Part shown: positions 44,939 to 53,570 of the stretch, in pieces | Layout: every line of letters starts with the position of its first letter | Numbering within the stretch: the stretch's first letter is position 1 | Origin: Chryseobacterium sp. SNU WT5 | GTDB lineage: Bacteria > Bacteroidota > Bacteroidia > Flavobacteriales > Weeksellaceae | Assembly: GCF_007362475.1 (NCBI RefSeq) | Contig: NZ_CP041687.1 | Coordinates: forward strand, 1,178,001 to 1,242,000 | Length of the DNA stretch: 64,000 bases | Reading direction: 5' to 3' | Program-made: the position numbers and the translations under genes | Notes under the pieces: model-generated | Seen by the model: only the letters and a program-made list of their open reading frames with translations | Told to the model about the DNA's origin: nothing | Databases searched by the model: none

Positions 44939-45274
44939 ATGAAAACTCAAACAATGAATTCCAGAATAGCAAAGGAGACTTTAAGCTCAACAAAATGTTT
45001 CTTAGGTACAACGGCAGTAGCCCTCGCTTTGTTATTTTCGTGTGCACCAAAAACTCCCGGAACAACAGCAACTAAAACGATTACGGTAGAATATCTTGCT
45101 CAAGGGAAAACTGTTTTTGAAAACTCTTGTGGAAAATGCCATGATTTACCAACTCCTACAGATCATTCTGCACAAGAGTGGGTTGGGATTATGAATGCAA
45201 TGGCTCCAAAAGCAAAGTTAACAGACCCTCAACATGAAATGGTTTATGATTACATTGTTTCGGTTAAGCCTTAA
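44939..45274 (+). CDS. small cytochrome c lipoprotein
   Basis: 111 residues from ATG 44939; Met6 at 44954 is an alternative. The signal region ends in LLFSC, Cys35, making a lipoprotein. One haem c motif, CGKCH, follows, with a Met-containing segment (MNAMAPKAKLTD) offering the axial ligand and a short C-terminal helix. It is likely an envelope-bound electron carrier that could feed the cbb3 oxidase; that link is inference. The csaA-like gene follows after 11 bases. Confidence 0.85.
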   Translation: MKTQTMNSRIAKETLSSTKCFLGTTAVALALLFSCAPKTPGTTATKTITVEYLAQGKTVFENSCGKCHDLPTPTDHSAQEWVGIMNAMAPKAKLTDPQHEMVYDYIVSVKP

Positions 45275-45285
45275 TTATCTGATTT

Positions 45286-45627
45286 ATGATAAAACCAGAA
45301 ATAAACTGGCAAGATTTTGACAAACTTGATCTAAGAATTGGCACAATCATTTCGGCTAACGATTTTGATGCTGCTCGAAATCCCTCTTATCAACTAGAGA
45401 TCGATTTTGGTCCATTAGGTATCAAAAAATCTTCTGCACAAATTACGGACCTCTACAAAAAGGAAGATCTCATTGGCAAACAAATCACTGCCGTGGTTAA
45501 CTTCCCTAAAAAACAGATTGCTAATTTTTTTAGTGAGTGTTTAATATTAGGTATTTATGGTGAAAATAACGAAGTGACTTTACTCACCACTGATCGTGAC
45601 GTGAAGAATGGTTTTAAAATTGGTTAA
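45286..45627 (+). CDS. csaA: CsaA-type tRNA-binding-domain protein
   Basis: 113 residues consisting of one OB-fold tRNA-binding domain (LDLRIGTIISANDF, SSAQITDLY, AVVNFPKKQIANFFSECLILG). CsaA is a small homodimer with tRNA-binding and proposed chaperone activity. It lies between the cytochrome gene and an exonuclease gene on the same strand, in a likely operon to 46690. Confidence 0.88.
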   Translation: MIKPEINWQDFDKLDLRIGTIISANDFDAARNPSYQLEIDFGPLGIKKSSAQITDLYKKEDLIGKQITAVVNFPKKQIANFFSECLILGIYGENNEVTLLTTDRDVKNGFKIG

Positions 45628-45648
45628 AATTCAAGTAAAAATATAACT

Positions 45649-46347
45649 ATGATCCAAAATATTCCATTAGAAAAAGTATTATTTCTCGATATTGAAACAG
45701 TTCCTCAATATGGGAAATGGGAGGAGCTTGATCCAACCACTCAATGTCTTTGGGACAAAAAAACCAGATTCCAACGTAAAGAGGATATTTCTGCTGAGGA
45801 ATTCTACAAAGACAGAGGCGGAATTATGGCGGAATTTGGTAAAATAGTTTGTATTTCGGTCGGTATTCTCGGCAAAGACGATCAGCTAATGATTAGAAGC
45901 TTCTATGGCGATGATGAGAAAAACCTTTTAGAAGAATTTGGTGAAATATTTAATCGCCCGAAATTACGAGACGTGATTTTGTGTGCTCACAATGGGAAGG
46001 AATTCGATTTCCCATGGATTGCAAGAAGGTTTTTAATTAATGGCATGCAACCACCGCAACCTTTTCAATTGTTCGGAAAGAAACCCTGGGAAATCCCTCA
46101 TATCGACACCATGGAGCTTTGGAAATTTGGAGATTACAAAACCTTTATATCTTTGGAACTTCTCGCTAATATCTTTGGAATTCCCACACCGAAAGATGAT
46201 ATCGACGGCTCAATGGTGTCGTCTACTTATTATATAGATAAAGACTTATTTAGAATAGTTCAATATTGTGAAAAAGATGTCTTAACTTTGGCAAATGTTT
46301 TCCGGCGGATGCGTCAGGAGAACTTATTACAACAAAGCGAAAGATAA
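45649..46347 (+). CDS. 3'-5' exonuclease, DEDD superfamily (PolB-like)
   Basis: 232 residues. The RNase H-like nuclease fold is shown by Exo I FLDIETVPQY (Asp14, Glu16), Exo II in CAHNGKEFDFPWIARR and Exo III around YCEKDVLTLANVFRR, where the Tyr/Asp pattern marks the DEDDy type. It matches the stand-alone predicted exonuclease of the PolB-like family. Its role in DNA or RNA turnover is unknown. Confidence 0.85.
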   Translation: MIQNIPLEKVLFLDIETVPQYGKWEELDPTTQCLWDKKTRFQRKEDISAEEFYKDRGGIMAEFGKIVCISVGILGKDDQLMIRSFYGDDEKNLLEEFGEIFNRPKLRDVILCAHNGKEFDFPWIARRFLINGMQPPQPFQLFGKKPWEIPHIDTMELWKFGDYKTFISLELLANIFGIPTPKDDIDGSMVSSTYYIDKDLFRIVQYCEKDVLTLANVFRRMRQENLLQQSER

Positions 46348-46363
46348 AATTTCCAACAACAGA

Positions 46364-46690
46364 ATGAAATATACAGAAGAAAAGATCGCCGAGATCGGTG
46401 AAAATATTATTTTAGCTCTAAAGACGGTTTACGATCCAGAGATCCCGGTTGACATTTATGAATTAGGTTTAATTTATGATGTGCAGATTTCCGAAGAAGG
46501 TGCTGTTAAAGTAATAATGACCTTAACAACTCCCAATTGTCCAGTAGCAGAAAGTTTACCAGCAGAAGTTCGTGAGAAAGTTACAGAAGTAGAAGACGTA
46601 AAGGAAGTAGATTTGGAACTTACTTTTGAGCCATCCTGGAATAAAGATATGATGAGCGAAGAAGCCCGCTTCGAACTTGGAATGTTCTAA
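46364..46690 (+). CDS. MIP18/DUF59 iron-sulfur assembly protein (SufT-like)
   Basis: 108 residues from ATG 46364; the earlier start would lie inside the exonuclease gene. Signatures: D24-P-E-I-P-V-D30 with IYELGLIYD, and Cys59 in TTPNCPVAESLP, the cluster-handling residue of the family. It takes part in Fe-S cluster maturation together with SUF proteins, which are not in the window. A bidirectional terminator follows after 95 bases. Confidence 0.9.
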   Translation: MKYTEEKIAEIGENIILALKTVYDPEIPVDIYELGLIYDVQISEEGAVKVIMTLTTPNCPVAESLPAEVREKVTEVEDVKEVDLELTFEPSWNKDMMSEEARFELGMF

Positions 46691-46785
46691 AATTAATCAA
46701 GGACATCAACAAAATTATAAATGGTCTGTTACGCATTATTAGGCACAACTGCTATTTACATCATTATAAACAGTCCTAAAAAAAT

Positions 46786-46823
46786 AAAAAGCCTCGTCAT
46801 CAGAAGATGTCGAGGCTTTTTCT
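46786..46823. terminator. bidirectional terminator
   Basis: AAAAAGCCTCG-T-CATC pairs with GATG-T-CGAGGCTTTTT around AGAA, with one T-T mismatch. It lies between the convergent Fe-S assembly and OsmC genes. Confidence 0.85.
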
Positions 46824-46864
46824 ATTAAAAATTTCTAGGTGGAAAACTCCAGTTTTCATCAACA

Positions 46865-47272
46865 TTAATTGTCATATTTAAAGCTGATTGTTTTTTTAAG
46901 ATCTGCACTAAGAGAAAGCGCTACGGGGCAATTTAAAGCCGTTTCTTCAATAAAAGATTTTTGTTCCGGGGAAAAATCTCCTTTAATTTGTAAATCACAA
47001 ATGACCTCGGCAATTTTTCTAGGTTTAGGGTTCATATTTTTTTGAACTTCCGCGTAAGAACCATCTATGGTAATTCCTTTATCTTTTCCTAAAATAGCAA
47101 TGGTGGTAAGCATGCATTGCGCAAGAGAAGTTGCACACAGATCGGTCGGCGAAAACGCCGCTCCCTTCCCGTGATTATCAGTGGGCGCATCAGTTATTAT
47201 GATGGTACCCGATTGAATATGTTCTGATTCACAACGTAAATCGGTTGTGTAAGTCACTTTTGAAGTTGCCAT
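46865..47272 (-). CDS. OsmC-family protein
   Basis: 135 residues. The family has peroxidase activity toward organic hydroperoxides using two cysteines; the candidates here are Cys46 or Cys53 (TDLCATSLAQCM) and Cys115 (ALNCPVALSLS). It follows the HMG-CoA lyase gene by 17 bases on the same strand. Confidence 0.85.
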   Translation of the reverse strand: MATSKVTYTTDLRCESEHIQSGTIIITDAPTDNHGKGAAFSPTDLCATSLAQCMLTTIAILGKDKGITIDGSYAEVQKNMNPKPRKIAEVICDLQIKGDFSPEQKSFIEETALNCPVALSLSADLKKTISFKYDN

Positions 47273-47289
47273 AATTAGTTTGGTTTTAA

Positions 47290-48138
47290 TTAGAAGTGAA
47301 AGATATCTTTCGCTTTGTTATAAGAACTTTCGAAATTTAGTAGATTCAATGAATGCTCAATTTTATCATGAGCCATAAAATTAATGACTTGTTCTGTTGG
47401 CATATTTCCGACTAAATCGTCTTTTGCCATTGGACAACCACCGATCCCTTTAATTGCAGAATCAAATCTACGACATCCATTATCATAAGCCGTCTTCAAT
47501 TTAATATAGGAATCCTCGTACCGATTGTGAAAATGGGCCCCAAAATCAATTTCTGAATAATTCCCGGGAATATTTTTAAAGAGCAGTTCTATCTGTTCCA
47601 AAGTTCCTGTTCCCGTCGTGTCGGAAAGCAAGATGTTTTTAATTCCAATATCGCTAAATCGTCGCGTCCAGTATTCTACATCGGATATTTTCCAAATTTC
47701 ACCGTAAGGATTTCCAAATGCCATAGAGAAATACACGTTTAATTCGCGACCATCCGATGCCAAAAGGTTTGTAATCTCTTTAATATCATCAAAAGCTTCC
47801 TCTTGACTTTTATTGGTATTGCGGTGCTGAAAGGTTTCTGAAATTGAAAAAGGAAACCCCAAAATATCAACTTGCTGATTTTCTAAAGCTTTTTCAGCTC
47901 CACGAAAATTGGCTACGATTACAGATAATTTGGTATTCGACCGACTCTTATCTATTTGATCAATCACCGTTCCCGAATCTGCCATCTGCGGAATTGTTTT
48001 AGCAGAAACAAAACTGCCACAATCCAACACATCAAAACCTACATCCATTAACGAATTAATATAATCTATTTTCTTCTCTGTGGGAATAAATTCACCCCAA
48101 CCTTGCATAGCATCACGCGGACATTCAGTTAAAAACAT
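47290..48138 (-). CDS. mvaB: hydroxymethylglutaryl-CoA lyase
   Basis: 282 residues. It cleaves HMG-CoA to acetyl-CoA and acetoacetate in leucine breakdown. The TIM barrel of the HMGL/DRE family is recognisable by ECPRDAMQGW, the metal ligands in FGAHFHNRYED, and the active-site Cys in GIGGCPMAKDDLVGN. It heads a two-gene transcript with osmC and has a TATATTTG -7 box 20 bases upstream. Confidence 0.92.
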   Translation of the reverse strand: MFLTECPRDAMQGWGEFIPTEKKIDYINSLMDVGFDVLDCGSFVSAKTIPQMADSGTVIDQIDKSRSNTKLSVIVANFRGAEKALENQQVDILGFPFSISETFQHRNTNKSQEEAFDDIKEITNLLASDGRELNVYFSMAFGNPYGEIWKISDVEYWTRRFSDIGIKNILLSDTTGTGTLEQIELLFKNIPGNYSEIDFGAHFHNRYEDSYIKLKTAYDNGCRRFDSAIKGIGGCPMAKDDLVGNMPTEQVINFMAHDKIEHSLNLLNFESSYNKAKDIFHF

Positions 48139-48157
48139 TTTGAATTTTGAATTTTCT

Positions 48158-48165
48158 CAAATATA
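48158..48165 (-). promoter_or_regulatory. -7 box of the HMG-CoA lyase gene
   Basis: On the minus strand TATATTTG matches TAnnTTTG. Confidence 0.5.
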
Positions 48166-48299
48166 CCAAAACTTTGAAAAACGCGACATTTAAAAACCAC
48201 TTTGTTAAAGTCTTGATATCCTTTCATTTATATTGGACCTTCATTTTAAAGCAACAAAAATAATTCCTAAATCATTGCTTTAACCTCATCCTAAAATTT

Positions 48300-48307
48300 T
48301 AACTTTG
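48300..48307 (+). promoter_or_regulatory. pepT: -7 box of pepT
   Basis: TAACTTTG lies 15 bases before ATG 48323 and overlaps a TTG that would otherwise be a start candidate. Confidence 0.5.
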
Positions 48308-48322
48308 TTAAAAATACCGTTT

Positions 48323-49582
48323 ATGACACCAATAGATTTTACGCAGGACTGGAAACAAAAATTACAAAATCGTTTTATCAACTACGTGAAAATTTACTCA
48401 ACCAGTGATGCAGAAAGCGAAGCTACGCCTTCTACTCCACAACAATGGGATATCGCTAATTATATTTTTGAAGAATTAAAAACAATCGGTCTGGCTGATG
48501 TTTCCATTGACGAACATGGATACATCTACGCTTATGTCCCTTCTAATTTAGAAAATGATGAGGAGCCCGTAGTTGGATTTATTTCTCACTATGATACTTC
48601 ACCAGACTTTAGCGGAGAGCATGTAAAACCTCAAATTTGGGAAAACTACGATGGGAAAGATCTTGTATTAAACTCCGAAACGGGTTTTACTCTTTCTCCT
48701 ACACGATTTGAAAGCTTGAAAGATCACATTGGGAAAACACTAATTACAACAGACGGAACGACTCTGTTAGGCGCCGATGATAAAGCTGGTATTGCAGAAA
48801 TCGTAACAGCAGCAGAATTTTTAATGGCTCATCCGGAAATTAAGCATGGGAAGATTGCTATTGGATTTACTCCTGATGAAGAAATTGGACGAGGTGCTCA
48901 CAAATTTGATGTGAAAAAATTTGGTGCAGAATGGGCGTATACGATGGATGGAAGTGAAGTTGGAGAACTGGAGTATGAAAATTTCAATGCTGCGGGTGCG
49001 GTGGTGAAAATTCATGGCTTGAGTGTTCACCCAGGGTATGCTTTTGGAAAAATGATTAACGCTACCCTTTTGGCGGCAGAATTTATACAAATGCTTCCTG
49101 AAAATGAAACACCTGCTACAACAAAGGGGTTCGAAGGCTTCTATCATTTAATGGATATAAAAGCTGATATTTCAGAAGCGAAAATTCAATATATCATTCG
49201 TGATCATGATGAACAAAAATTCGAAGCAAGAAAAAAATTCATCAGTGATCAAGTATCCGTTTTTAATAAAAAACACGGCGATGGAACTGCAGAAATTGAG
49301 ATTAAGGATCAATATCGTAATATGAAACAGCAGTTTGAAGGCAAGATGCATATCATTGACATTGCAGAACAGGCTTTAAAAGATGCGAAGATCGACCCGA
49401 AGATCAAAGCTATCCGAGGCGGAACAGATGGAGCACAACTATCATATATGGGGTTACCTTGTCCCAACATTTTCGCTGGTGGACTAAATTTCCATGGACC
49501 TTACGAGTATGTTGCTCTGGAATCGATGGAAAAAGCAGTAGAAGTAATTATAAATATTGCGAGATCGAAAAAGAAAAGATAA
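48323..49582 (+). CDS. pepT: peptidase T (tripeptide aminopeptidase)
   Basis: 419 residues from ATG 48323; the upstream TTG at 48305 sits in the promoter. Zinc-binding M20 motifs are in order: ISHYDTSPDF (His, Asp), GADDKAG (bridging Asp), TPDEEIG (catalytic Glu-Glu), MDGSEVGELEYE and the late HGPYEYV His. It releases N-terminal residues from tripeptides in the cytoplasm. A terminator follows 25 bases after the stop. Confidence 0.95.
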   Translation: MTPIDFTQDWKQKLQNRFINYVKIYSTSDAESEATPSTPQQWDIANYIFEELKTIGLADVSIDEHGYIYAYVPSNLENDEEPVVGFISHYDTSPDFSGEHVKPQIWENYDGKDLVLNSETGFTLSPTRFESLKDHIGKTLITTDGTTLLGADDKAGIAEIVTAAEFLMAHPEIKHGKIAIGFTPDEEIGRGAHKFDVKKFGAEWAYTMDGSEVGELEYENFNAAGAVVKIHGLSVHPGYAFGKMINATLLAAEFIQMLPENETPATTKGFEGFYHLMDIKADISEAKIQYIIRDHDEQKFEARKKFISDQVSVFNKKHGDGTAEIEIKDQYRNMKQQFEGKMHIIDIAEQALKDAKIDPKIKAIRGGTDGAQLSYMGLPCPNIFAGGLNFHGPYEYVALESMEKAVEVIINIARSKKKR

Positions 49583-49607
49583 ATAATTGATTCATTTATA
49601 CCAGAAG

Positions 49608-49638
49608 AACCATCACTTTAATTTGTGATGGTTTTTTA
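49608..49638 (+). terminator. Rho-independent terminator of pepT
   Basis: AACCATCAC pairs with GTGATGGTT around eight bases, followed by six Ts. Confidence 0.88.
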
Positions 49639-49751
49639 TTAAACAGTTTTATTCCTTTGAATATCGAATTTTAAAAGAGAAAAAACAAATCAATGGAATA
49701 CAAAAGACTGGTTTTCACAGGAGAAGAGAAATAATTCTCCGATATAAAGAC

Positions 49752-49783
49752 ACAAAAAACCACCACATTTCTGTGATGGTTTT
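49752..49783 (-). terminator. Rho-independent terminator of tRNA-Asn
   Basis: On the minus strand a 12-bp stem with one G-U pair closes on GAAA and runs into six Ts, two bases beyond the tRNA 3' end. Its stem closely resembles that of the pepT terminator 115 bases away. Confidence 0.85.
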
Positions 49784-49784
49784 G

Positions 49785-49858
49785 CTCCTCTTCTTGGGCT
49801 CGAACCAAGGACCCTCTGATTAACAGTCAGATGCTCTAACCAACTGAGCTAAAGAGGA
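49785..49858 (-). tRNA. tRNA-Asn (GTT)
   Basis: 74 bases fold into a standard cloverleaf on the minus strand: acceptor TCCTCTT/AAGAGGA with discriminator G, D stem GCTC/GAGC, anticodon stem-loop with CTGTTAA (anticodon GTT), and TTC-containing T arm GGTTCGAGCC. CCA is not encoded (the next bases are CAA). It stands alone, not in a tRNA cluster, and no integrated element abuts its 3' end. Confidence 0.96.
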
Positions 49859-49884
49859 GTGTTGCTCTTTGCGCTAAGCGTCTG

Positions 49885-49915
49885 CAAATATAAAAACTTT
49901 TTTAGTTTTGCCAAA
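49885..49915 (-). promoter_or_regulatory. consensus promoter of tRNA-Asn
   Basis: On the minus strand TTTG (49915-49912), exactly 19 bases, then TATATTTG (49892-49885). This is a perfect fit to the Bacteroidota consensus, about 26 bases before the tRNA 5' end. Confidence 0.85.
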
Positions 49916-49932
49916 ATATTTTTAAGAAAATT

Positions 49933-51270
49933 TTAAAATTTTCCTGTAATCCACTTAACAATGTCGTTTCCGAAGATCAAAATCATTAATCCAAGTAGGA
50001 AAATAACCCCAATCATCTGTGCATTTTCTAAAACTTTCTGCGGGACTGGTTTCCCAGTGATCATTTCCCAAAGCGTAAAGACTACATGACCCCCATCTAA
50101 GCCCGGAATAGGGATTAAGTTAAGGAAAGCCAACCATACTGAAAACATCGCGGTAAAACTCCAAAAGAACTCCCAATTGATCGTCTCTGGCATTTGTTTG
50201 ATAATTCCAATTGGTCCTGAAACCTTTTTATAGCCTTGCGTCTTTGTATTGAATACAATCTTGAATTGTTTGATCTGCATCGTAAGCACATCAATAGTAC
50301 GCGTTAAACCACGTGGTATTGCCTCACCAATCGAATAAGATTTAGTAACCTTTGCATGATCAAGTTGATCTTTAACAACTTCAAAATCACGTGTAAATCC
50401 AAGTTTTCCATTTCCATCGACCTTTACAGTAACCTCTGATGGAGCATTGTTTCTTTGGATTTGCAGGACAACATCTTGATTCTTACTCTTTAAAAGTTGC
50501 GATTGTAACTGATCATAAAAAGGAACTGAAACACCATTAATTCCGGTAATCCTATCTCCTTTTACCAATCCTGCAGCCTGGGCACCTCCAGTAGGAGTTA
50601 AACTGTCAACAATAGTAGTAAAACGAGGACTGAAATACATTTTAGCTTCATTTTCAGCCAAAACATCTGCTACTCCATCTTCATTTACGGGAAATACAAC
50701 TTCTTTTCCATCTCTTAGAACGGTTACTTCATTTGCAAATAACATATTAATCGTAGAGGTCTCCATTCGTTCAGCTGGTTTCCCATCGATTTTCAGGATT
50801 TTATCTCCGTTTTTTAAACCCATTTTTTCACCTGCAGAAGATACTGAAATTCCGTTTTCGAACTTGGTGTTGTCATGATAAGTTTCCCCTTTGAAATAGC
50901 TTAAAGATGAATAAATAATCCACGCTAAGAAAAAGTTAACGGTAACACCACCCATCATGATGATTAAACGTTGCCAAGCAGGTTTACTTCTAAATTCCCA
51001 CGGTTCAGCAGGTTTTTTCAATTGCTCGGTATCCATGCTTTCGTCAACCATACCTGCGATTTTCACATAACCACCAAATGGTAACCAGCCAATACCGTAT
51101 TCGGTATCGCCAATTTTCTTTTTCGCGATCGAGAACCAAGGATCAAAAAAAAGATAGAATTTCTCCACCTTTGTTTTAAAAAGTTTTGCCGGTATAAAAT
51201 GTCCCAATTCATGAAGAATTACAAGAATCGAGATGCTCAATATAAATTGAAATAACTGAATAAATGTCAT
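49933..51270 (-). CDS. rseP: site-2 protease RseP
   Basis: 445 residues. The zinc site is H20-E-L-G-H24 in the first membrane helix and the second motif is PIPGLDGGH in a C-terminal helix; PDZ domains lie between (GLKNGDKILKIDGKPAERM, GLVKGDRITGINGV). It cuts transmembrane segments of anti-sigma factors and remnant signal peptides. The length is usual. No anti-sigma gene is adjacent. Confidence 0.94.
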   Translation of the reverse strand: MTFIQLFQFILSISILVILHELGHFIPAKLFKTKVEKFYLFFDPWFSIAKKKIGDTEYGIGWLPFGGYVKIAGMVDESMDTEQLKKPAEPWEFRSKPAWQRLIIMMGGVTVNFFLAWIIYSSLSYFKGETYHDNTKFENGISVSSAGEKMGLKNGDKILKIDGKPAERMETSTINMLFANEVTVLRDGKEVVFPVNEDGVADVLAENEAKMYFSPRFTTIVDSLTPTGGAQAAGLVKGDRITGINGVSVPFYDQLQSQLLKSKNQDVVLQIQRNNAPSEVTVKVDGNGKLGFTRDFEVVKDQLDHAKVTKSYSIGEAIPRGLTRTIDVLTMQIKQFKIVFNTKTQGYKKVSGPIGIIKQMPETINWEFFWSFTAMFSVWLAFLNLIPIPGLDGGHVVFTLWEMITGKPVPQKVLENAQMIGVIFLLGLMILIFGNDIVKWITGKF

Positions 51271-51331
51271 TGAGTATAATTAAATTATTTTAAGATTTGC
51301 GAAGATACAAATTATCAAAGGCATGCCAAAT

Positions 51332-51360
51332 AAAAAAGGTTCTCAAAATGAGAACCTTTT
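51332..51360 (-). terminator. Rho-independent terminator
   Basis: On the minus strand AAAAGGTTCTCA pairs with TGAGAACCTTTT around three bases and continues into Ts, ending the small-barrel gene transcript. Confidence 0.88.
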
Positions 51361-51380
51361 GTCTTATATATCTTGTATTT

Positions 51381-51824
51381 CTACAAGTTAAACGAAACTC
51401 CAATGCTTCCATTGTTACCCGCTTCCAGATATACACCTACATTATTGTTGAAGAAGTATCTTACTCCAACATGTGCTCCGAAATACGTTCCACTTTTACC
51501 TAAAAGACCTAAATCTACACCTGGATAAATATCCCAGTTAGAAGGCAGTCCTAATGGATCCTGTAAGTGAAAGTTCAAACGTCCGAATACTCCAAAGTCG
51601 TCATCAGCATATTTTGCATTGTCGTGGTCGAAAAAGAAATTTGCACCAGCCCCAACTGAAATAATTTTAGACAAACCATAATCGTAAGTTCCAGTAATCC
51701 CGGTTCCGTAACCCCAACCGTTGAAGCCAACTTGAATTTTCTGATCACCTTTACCGGACCAAGCTTGTGCGAATGCCATTTGTCCAACGAACAACAATGA
51801 GCATACTAATAATAACTTTTTCAT
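51381..51824 (-). CDS. small outer-membrane barrel protein (DUF6646-like)
   Basis: 147 residues. A signal peptide ends at FAQA (about residue 21). The mature part alternates polar and aromatic residues in eight or so strands (KIQVGFNGWGYGTGITGTYDYGL, GAHVGVRYFF, GSIGVSFNL) and ends with a hydrophobic C-terminus, typical of a small barrel. Function unknown. It is monocistronic with its own terminator. Confidence 0.78.
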   Translation of the reverse strand: MKKLLLVCSLLFVGQMAFAQAWSGKGDQKIQVGFNGWGYGTGITGTYDYGLSKIISVGAGANFFFDHDNAKYADDDFGVFGRLNFHLQDPLGLPSNWDIYPGVDLGLLGKSGTYFGAHVGVRYFFNNNVGVYLEAGNNGSIGVSFNL

Positions 51825-51954
51825 AATGTTAAATTTTATTGTTACTTTTAATGATGTCGTTCTTCATTCAATAATCGAACCAAATTAAGAGAAAATTAAC
51901 TTTATTATCATAAAATTTGTAGATTTATGAACTCAAATAATACTAAAAATCAAA

Positions 51955-52713
51955 ATGAGAAACCTACAAATAGCTGGCTTAAACTTTGATATTCAGTGGG
52001 AAAACAAAAAATCAAACTTCGAAAAAATTGAGGGTGACCTTTCAAATATTGAATCTGATTTATTAATTCTGCCTGAAATGTTTTCTACGGGATTTCATAT
52101 GGATCCGGAAAAGATTGCTGATTGTACGGAAGAAACTTTAAACTGGATGAAAACCTTTTCTAAAGAGAGAAATATCGCAATTTGTGGAAGTGCTTCCATA
52201 AAAGAAGGTGAGCTTTTCTACAACAGATTTTATTTCGTTCTGCCCGATGGCACCTATCAATTCTACGATAAAAAGCATCTCTTCTCTTATTCTGGTGAAG
52301 ATGACAGGTATGATGCAGGAAATGATAGAGTAATTGTTACCTACAAAGGTTGGCGCTTTTTACTTCAAATATGCTATGACTTACGGTTTCCTGTATTTTC
52401 AAGAAATACTGAAGATTACGACGTGATACTATATGTTGCAAATTGGCCAAAAAGTAGAATTGACGCATGGACTACCCTTTTAAAAGCAAGAGCGATTGAA
52501 AACCAAGCATATGTTTTTGGACTCAATAGAATTGGTACCGACGGAAATAACCTCGAATATCCAGAAAGCTCCTATTGTTTTTCTGCTGATGGGAAAGAAG
52601 TGTCAACAAAGACAAATAACATTATTTCAGCAGTTTTAGATGCAAATAAGCTTCAAGAGTTTAGAACAAAATTTCCATTTCTTTCAGACCGAGATGAGTT
52701 TCTAATAAGATAG
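51955..52713 (+). CDS. nitrilase-superfamily omega-amidase (YafV/Nit2-like)
   Basis: 252 residues. The Glu-Lys-Cys triad is Glu41 (LLILPEMFSTGF), Lys106 (FYDKKHLF) and Cys140 (LLQICYDLRFP). YafV-type enzymes hydrolyse 2-oxoglutaramate and similar omega-amides arising from glutamine or methionine-salvage transamination. It is convergent with the thioredoxin gene, two bases between stops, without a visible terminator. Confidence 0.9.
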   Translation: MRNLQIAGLNFDIQWENKKSNFEKIEGDLSNIESDLLILPEMFSTGFHMDPEKIADCTEETLNWMKTFSKERNIAICGSASIKEGELFYNRFYFVLPDGTYQFYDKKHLFSYSGEDDRYDAGNDRVIVTYKGWRFLLQICYDLRFPVFSRNTEDYDVILYVANWPKSRIDAWTTLLKARAIENQAYVFGLNRIGTDGNNLEYPESSYCFSADGKEVSTKTNNIISAVLDANKLQEFRTKFPFLSDRDEFLIR

Positions 52714-52715
52714 TT

Positions 52716-53015
52716 TTATGCAAAACGCTTCAAAAGTTCAGTCAATCTGTTGACATCATGAACACCACTTTCTTTATAAAGCAATTCTCCTTTCTTAAAA
52801 ACCGCCAAAGTTGGAACGCCTCGAACGCCATATTCTGAAGCAATTGCCGGAAACTGATCAATATCTATTTTCACTATTCTGGCTAAATCACCGATATTTT
52901 CTTTAACGGTATTCAATACGGATGACTGAACTTTACATGGACCACACCAGGTTGCAAAGAAATCAATAAGCACAGGCCGTTCAGAGTCAATAAGTTCTTT
53001 AAATTTTTGTGACAT
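52716..53015 (-). CDS. trxA: thioredoxin
   Basis: 99 residues with the active site W23-C24-G-P-C27 and cis-Pro in GVPTLAVF. It reduces disulfides and persulfides in the cytoplasm; no signal peptide is present. It is the last gene of the sulfur operon, 40 bases beyond the small membrane-protein gene, and probably regenerates the rhodaneses encoded upstream. Confidence 0.92.
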   Translation of the reverse strand: MSQKFKELIDSERPVLIDFFATWCGPCKVQSSVLNTVKENIGDLARIVKIDIDQFPAIASEYGVRGVPTLAVFKKGELLYKESGVHDVNRLTELLKRFA

Positions 53016-53055
53016 CGCTTTTAATTATTTTAAAATTAAATATTTTGACTATTCT

Positions 53056-53262
53056 TTATAAAGATTGATCAGGTTCTTCCTTCGATGAAATTCCACATGC
53101 TCCACTGGCACAACCAAACTTAAATATAGCCATCGCCATGAAATAAAGTCCTAAAGGAATCATCAACCAAACACGATCGAAAGCAGCAACCAAAACAAAA
53201 AATGTTCCCGCTAATAAGTAGAGTAATCTGCTTAAAGTCCACTTTTGAACGAATGATTTCAT
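53056..53262 (-). CDS. small membrane protein with GCASGACGIS cysteine motif (YgaP/DUF2892-like)
   Basis: 68 residues with two hydrophobic segments (about 11-27 and 30-48), ending in G50-C51-A-S-G-A-C56-G-I-S-S-K61. The membrane part resembles the YgaP/DUF2892 inner-membrane domain often fused or adjacent to rhodanese domains. The CxxGxC motif would lie at the membrane surface and is nearly the same as one in the DUF6132-type protein of this operon. Its ATG overlaps the rhodanese stop by four bases. A role in passing sulfur or electrons across the membrane is inference. Confidence 0.75.
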   Translation of the reverse strand: MKSFVQKWTLSRLLYLLAGTFFVLVAAFDRVWLMIPLGLYFMAMAIFKFGCASGACGISSKEEPDQSL

Positions 53263-53570
53263 TTGTTTAATTTATTTTCAAGCGAACTCCAACCACCACC
53301 ATTATAAACCTGGAACCCGTTTTGTTCCAGAATCGCTTTTGCTGAGGAACTTCTCATTCCACTTGCACAACACGTAATTATTGGCTTTTTTAGATCCAAC
53401 TTCTTCATTTCACTCTTCAGTTGTTGCAGAGGAATGTTTTTGGACTGTTTGATGTGCCCACCACTAAATTCAGATGGTGTACGAACATCAATAATCTGTG
53501 CTCCATTTCTAATAAGCTCTTTGAAATCCACTGTTGTACCAGCGAATAATTTTTTAATAAAATCAAACAT
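53259..53570 (-). CDS. single-domain rhodanese (sulfurtransferase)
   Basis: 103 residues. The rhodanese fold has DVRTPSEFSGGHI, NIPLQQL and the active-site loop C67-C68-A-S-G-M-R-S, where Cys68 takes the persulfide. It is cytoplasmic (no signal). It overlaps its neighbours by four bases downstream and eight upstream, tying it to two small membrane proteins that share a cysteine motif. Confidence 0.9.
   Translation of the reverse strand: MFDFIKKLFAGTTVDFKELIRNGAQIIDVRTPSEFSGGHIKQSKNIPLQQLKSEMKKLDLKKPIITCCASGMRSSSAKAILEQNGFQVYNGGGWSSLENKLNK

Noticed and set aside
48305..48307. TTG as the start of pepT
   Set aside because: It is part of the TAACTTTG -7 box; ATG 48323 fits the family start.
49785..49858. 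integration site of a mobile element at tRNA-Asn
   Set aside because: No integrase gene, no repeat of the tRNA 3' end and a native terminator directly follow the tRNA.
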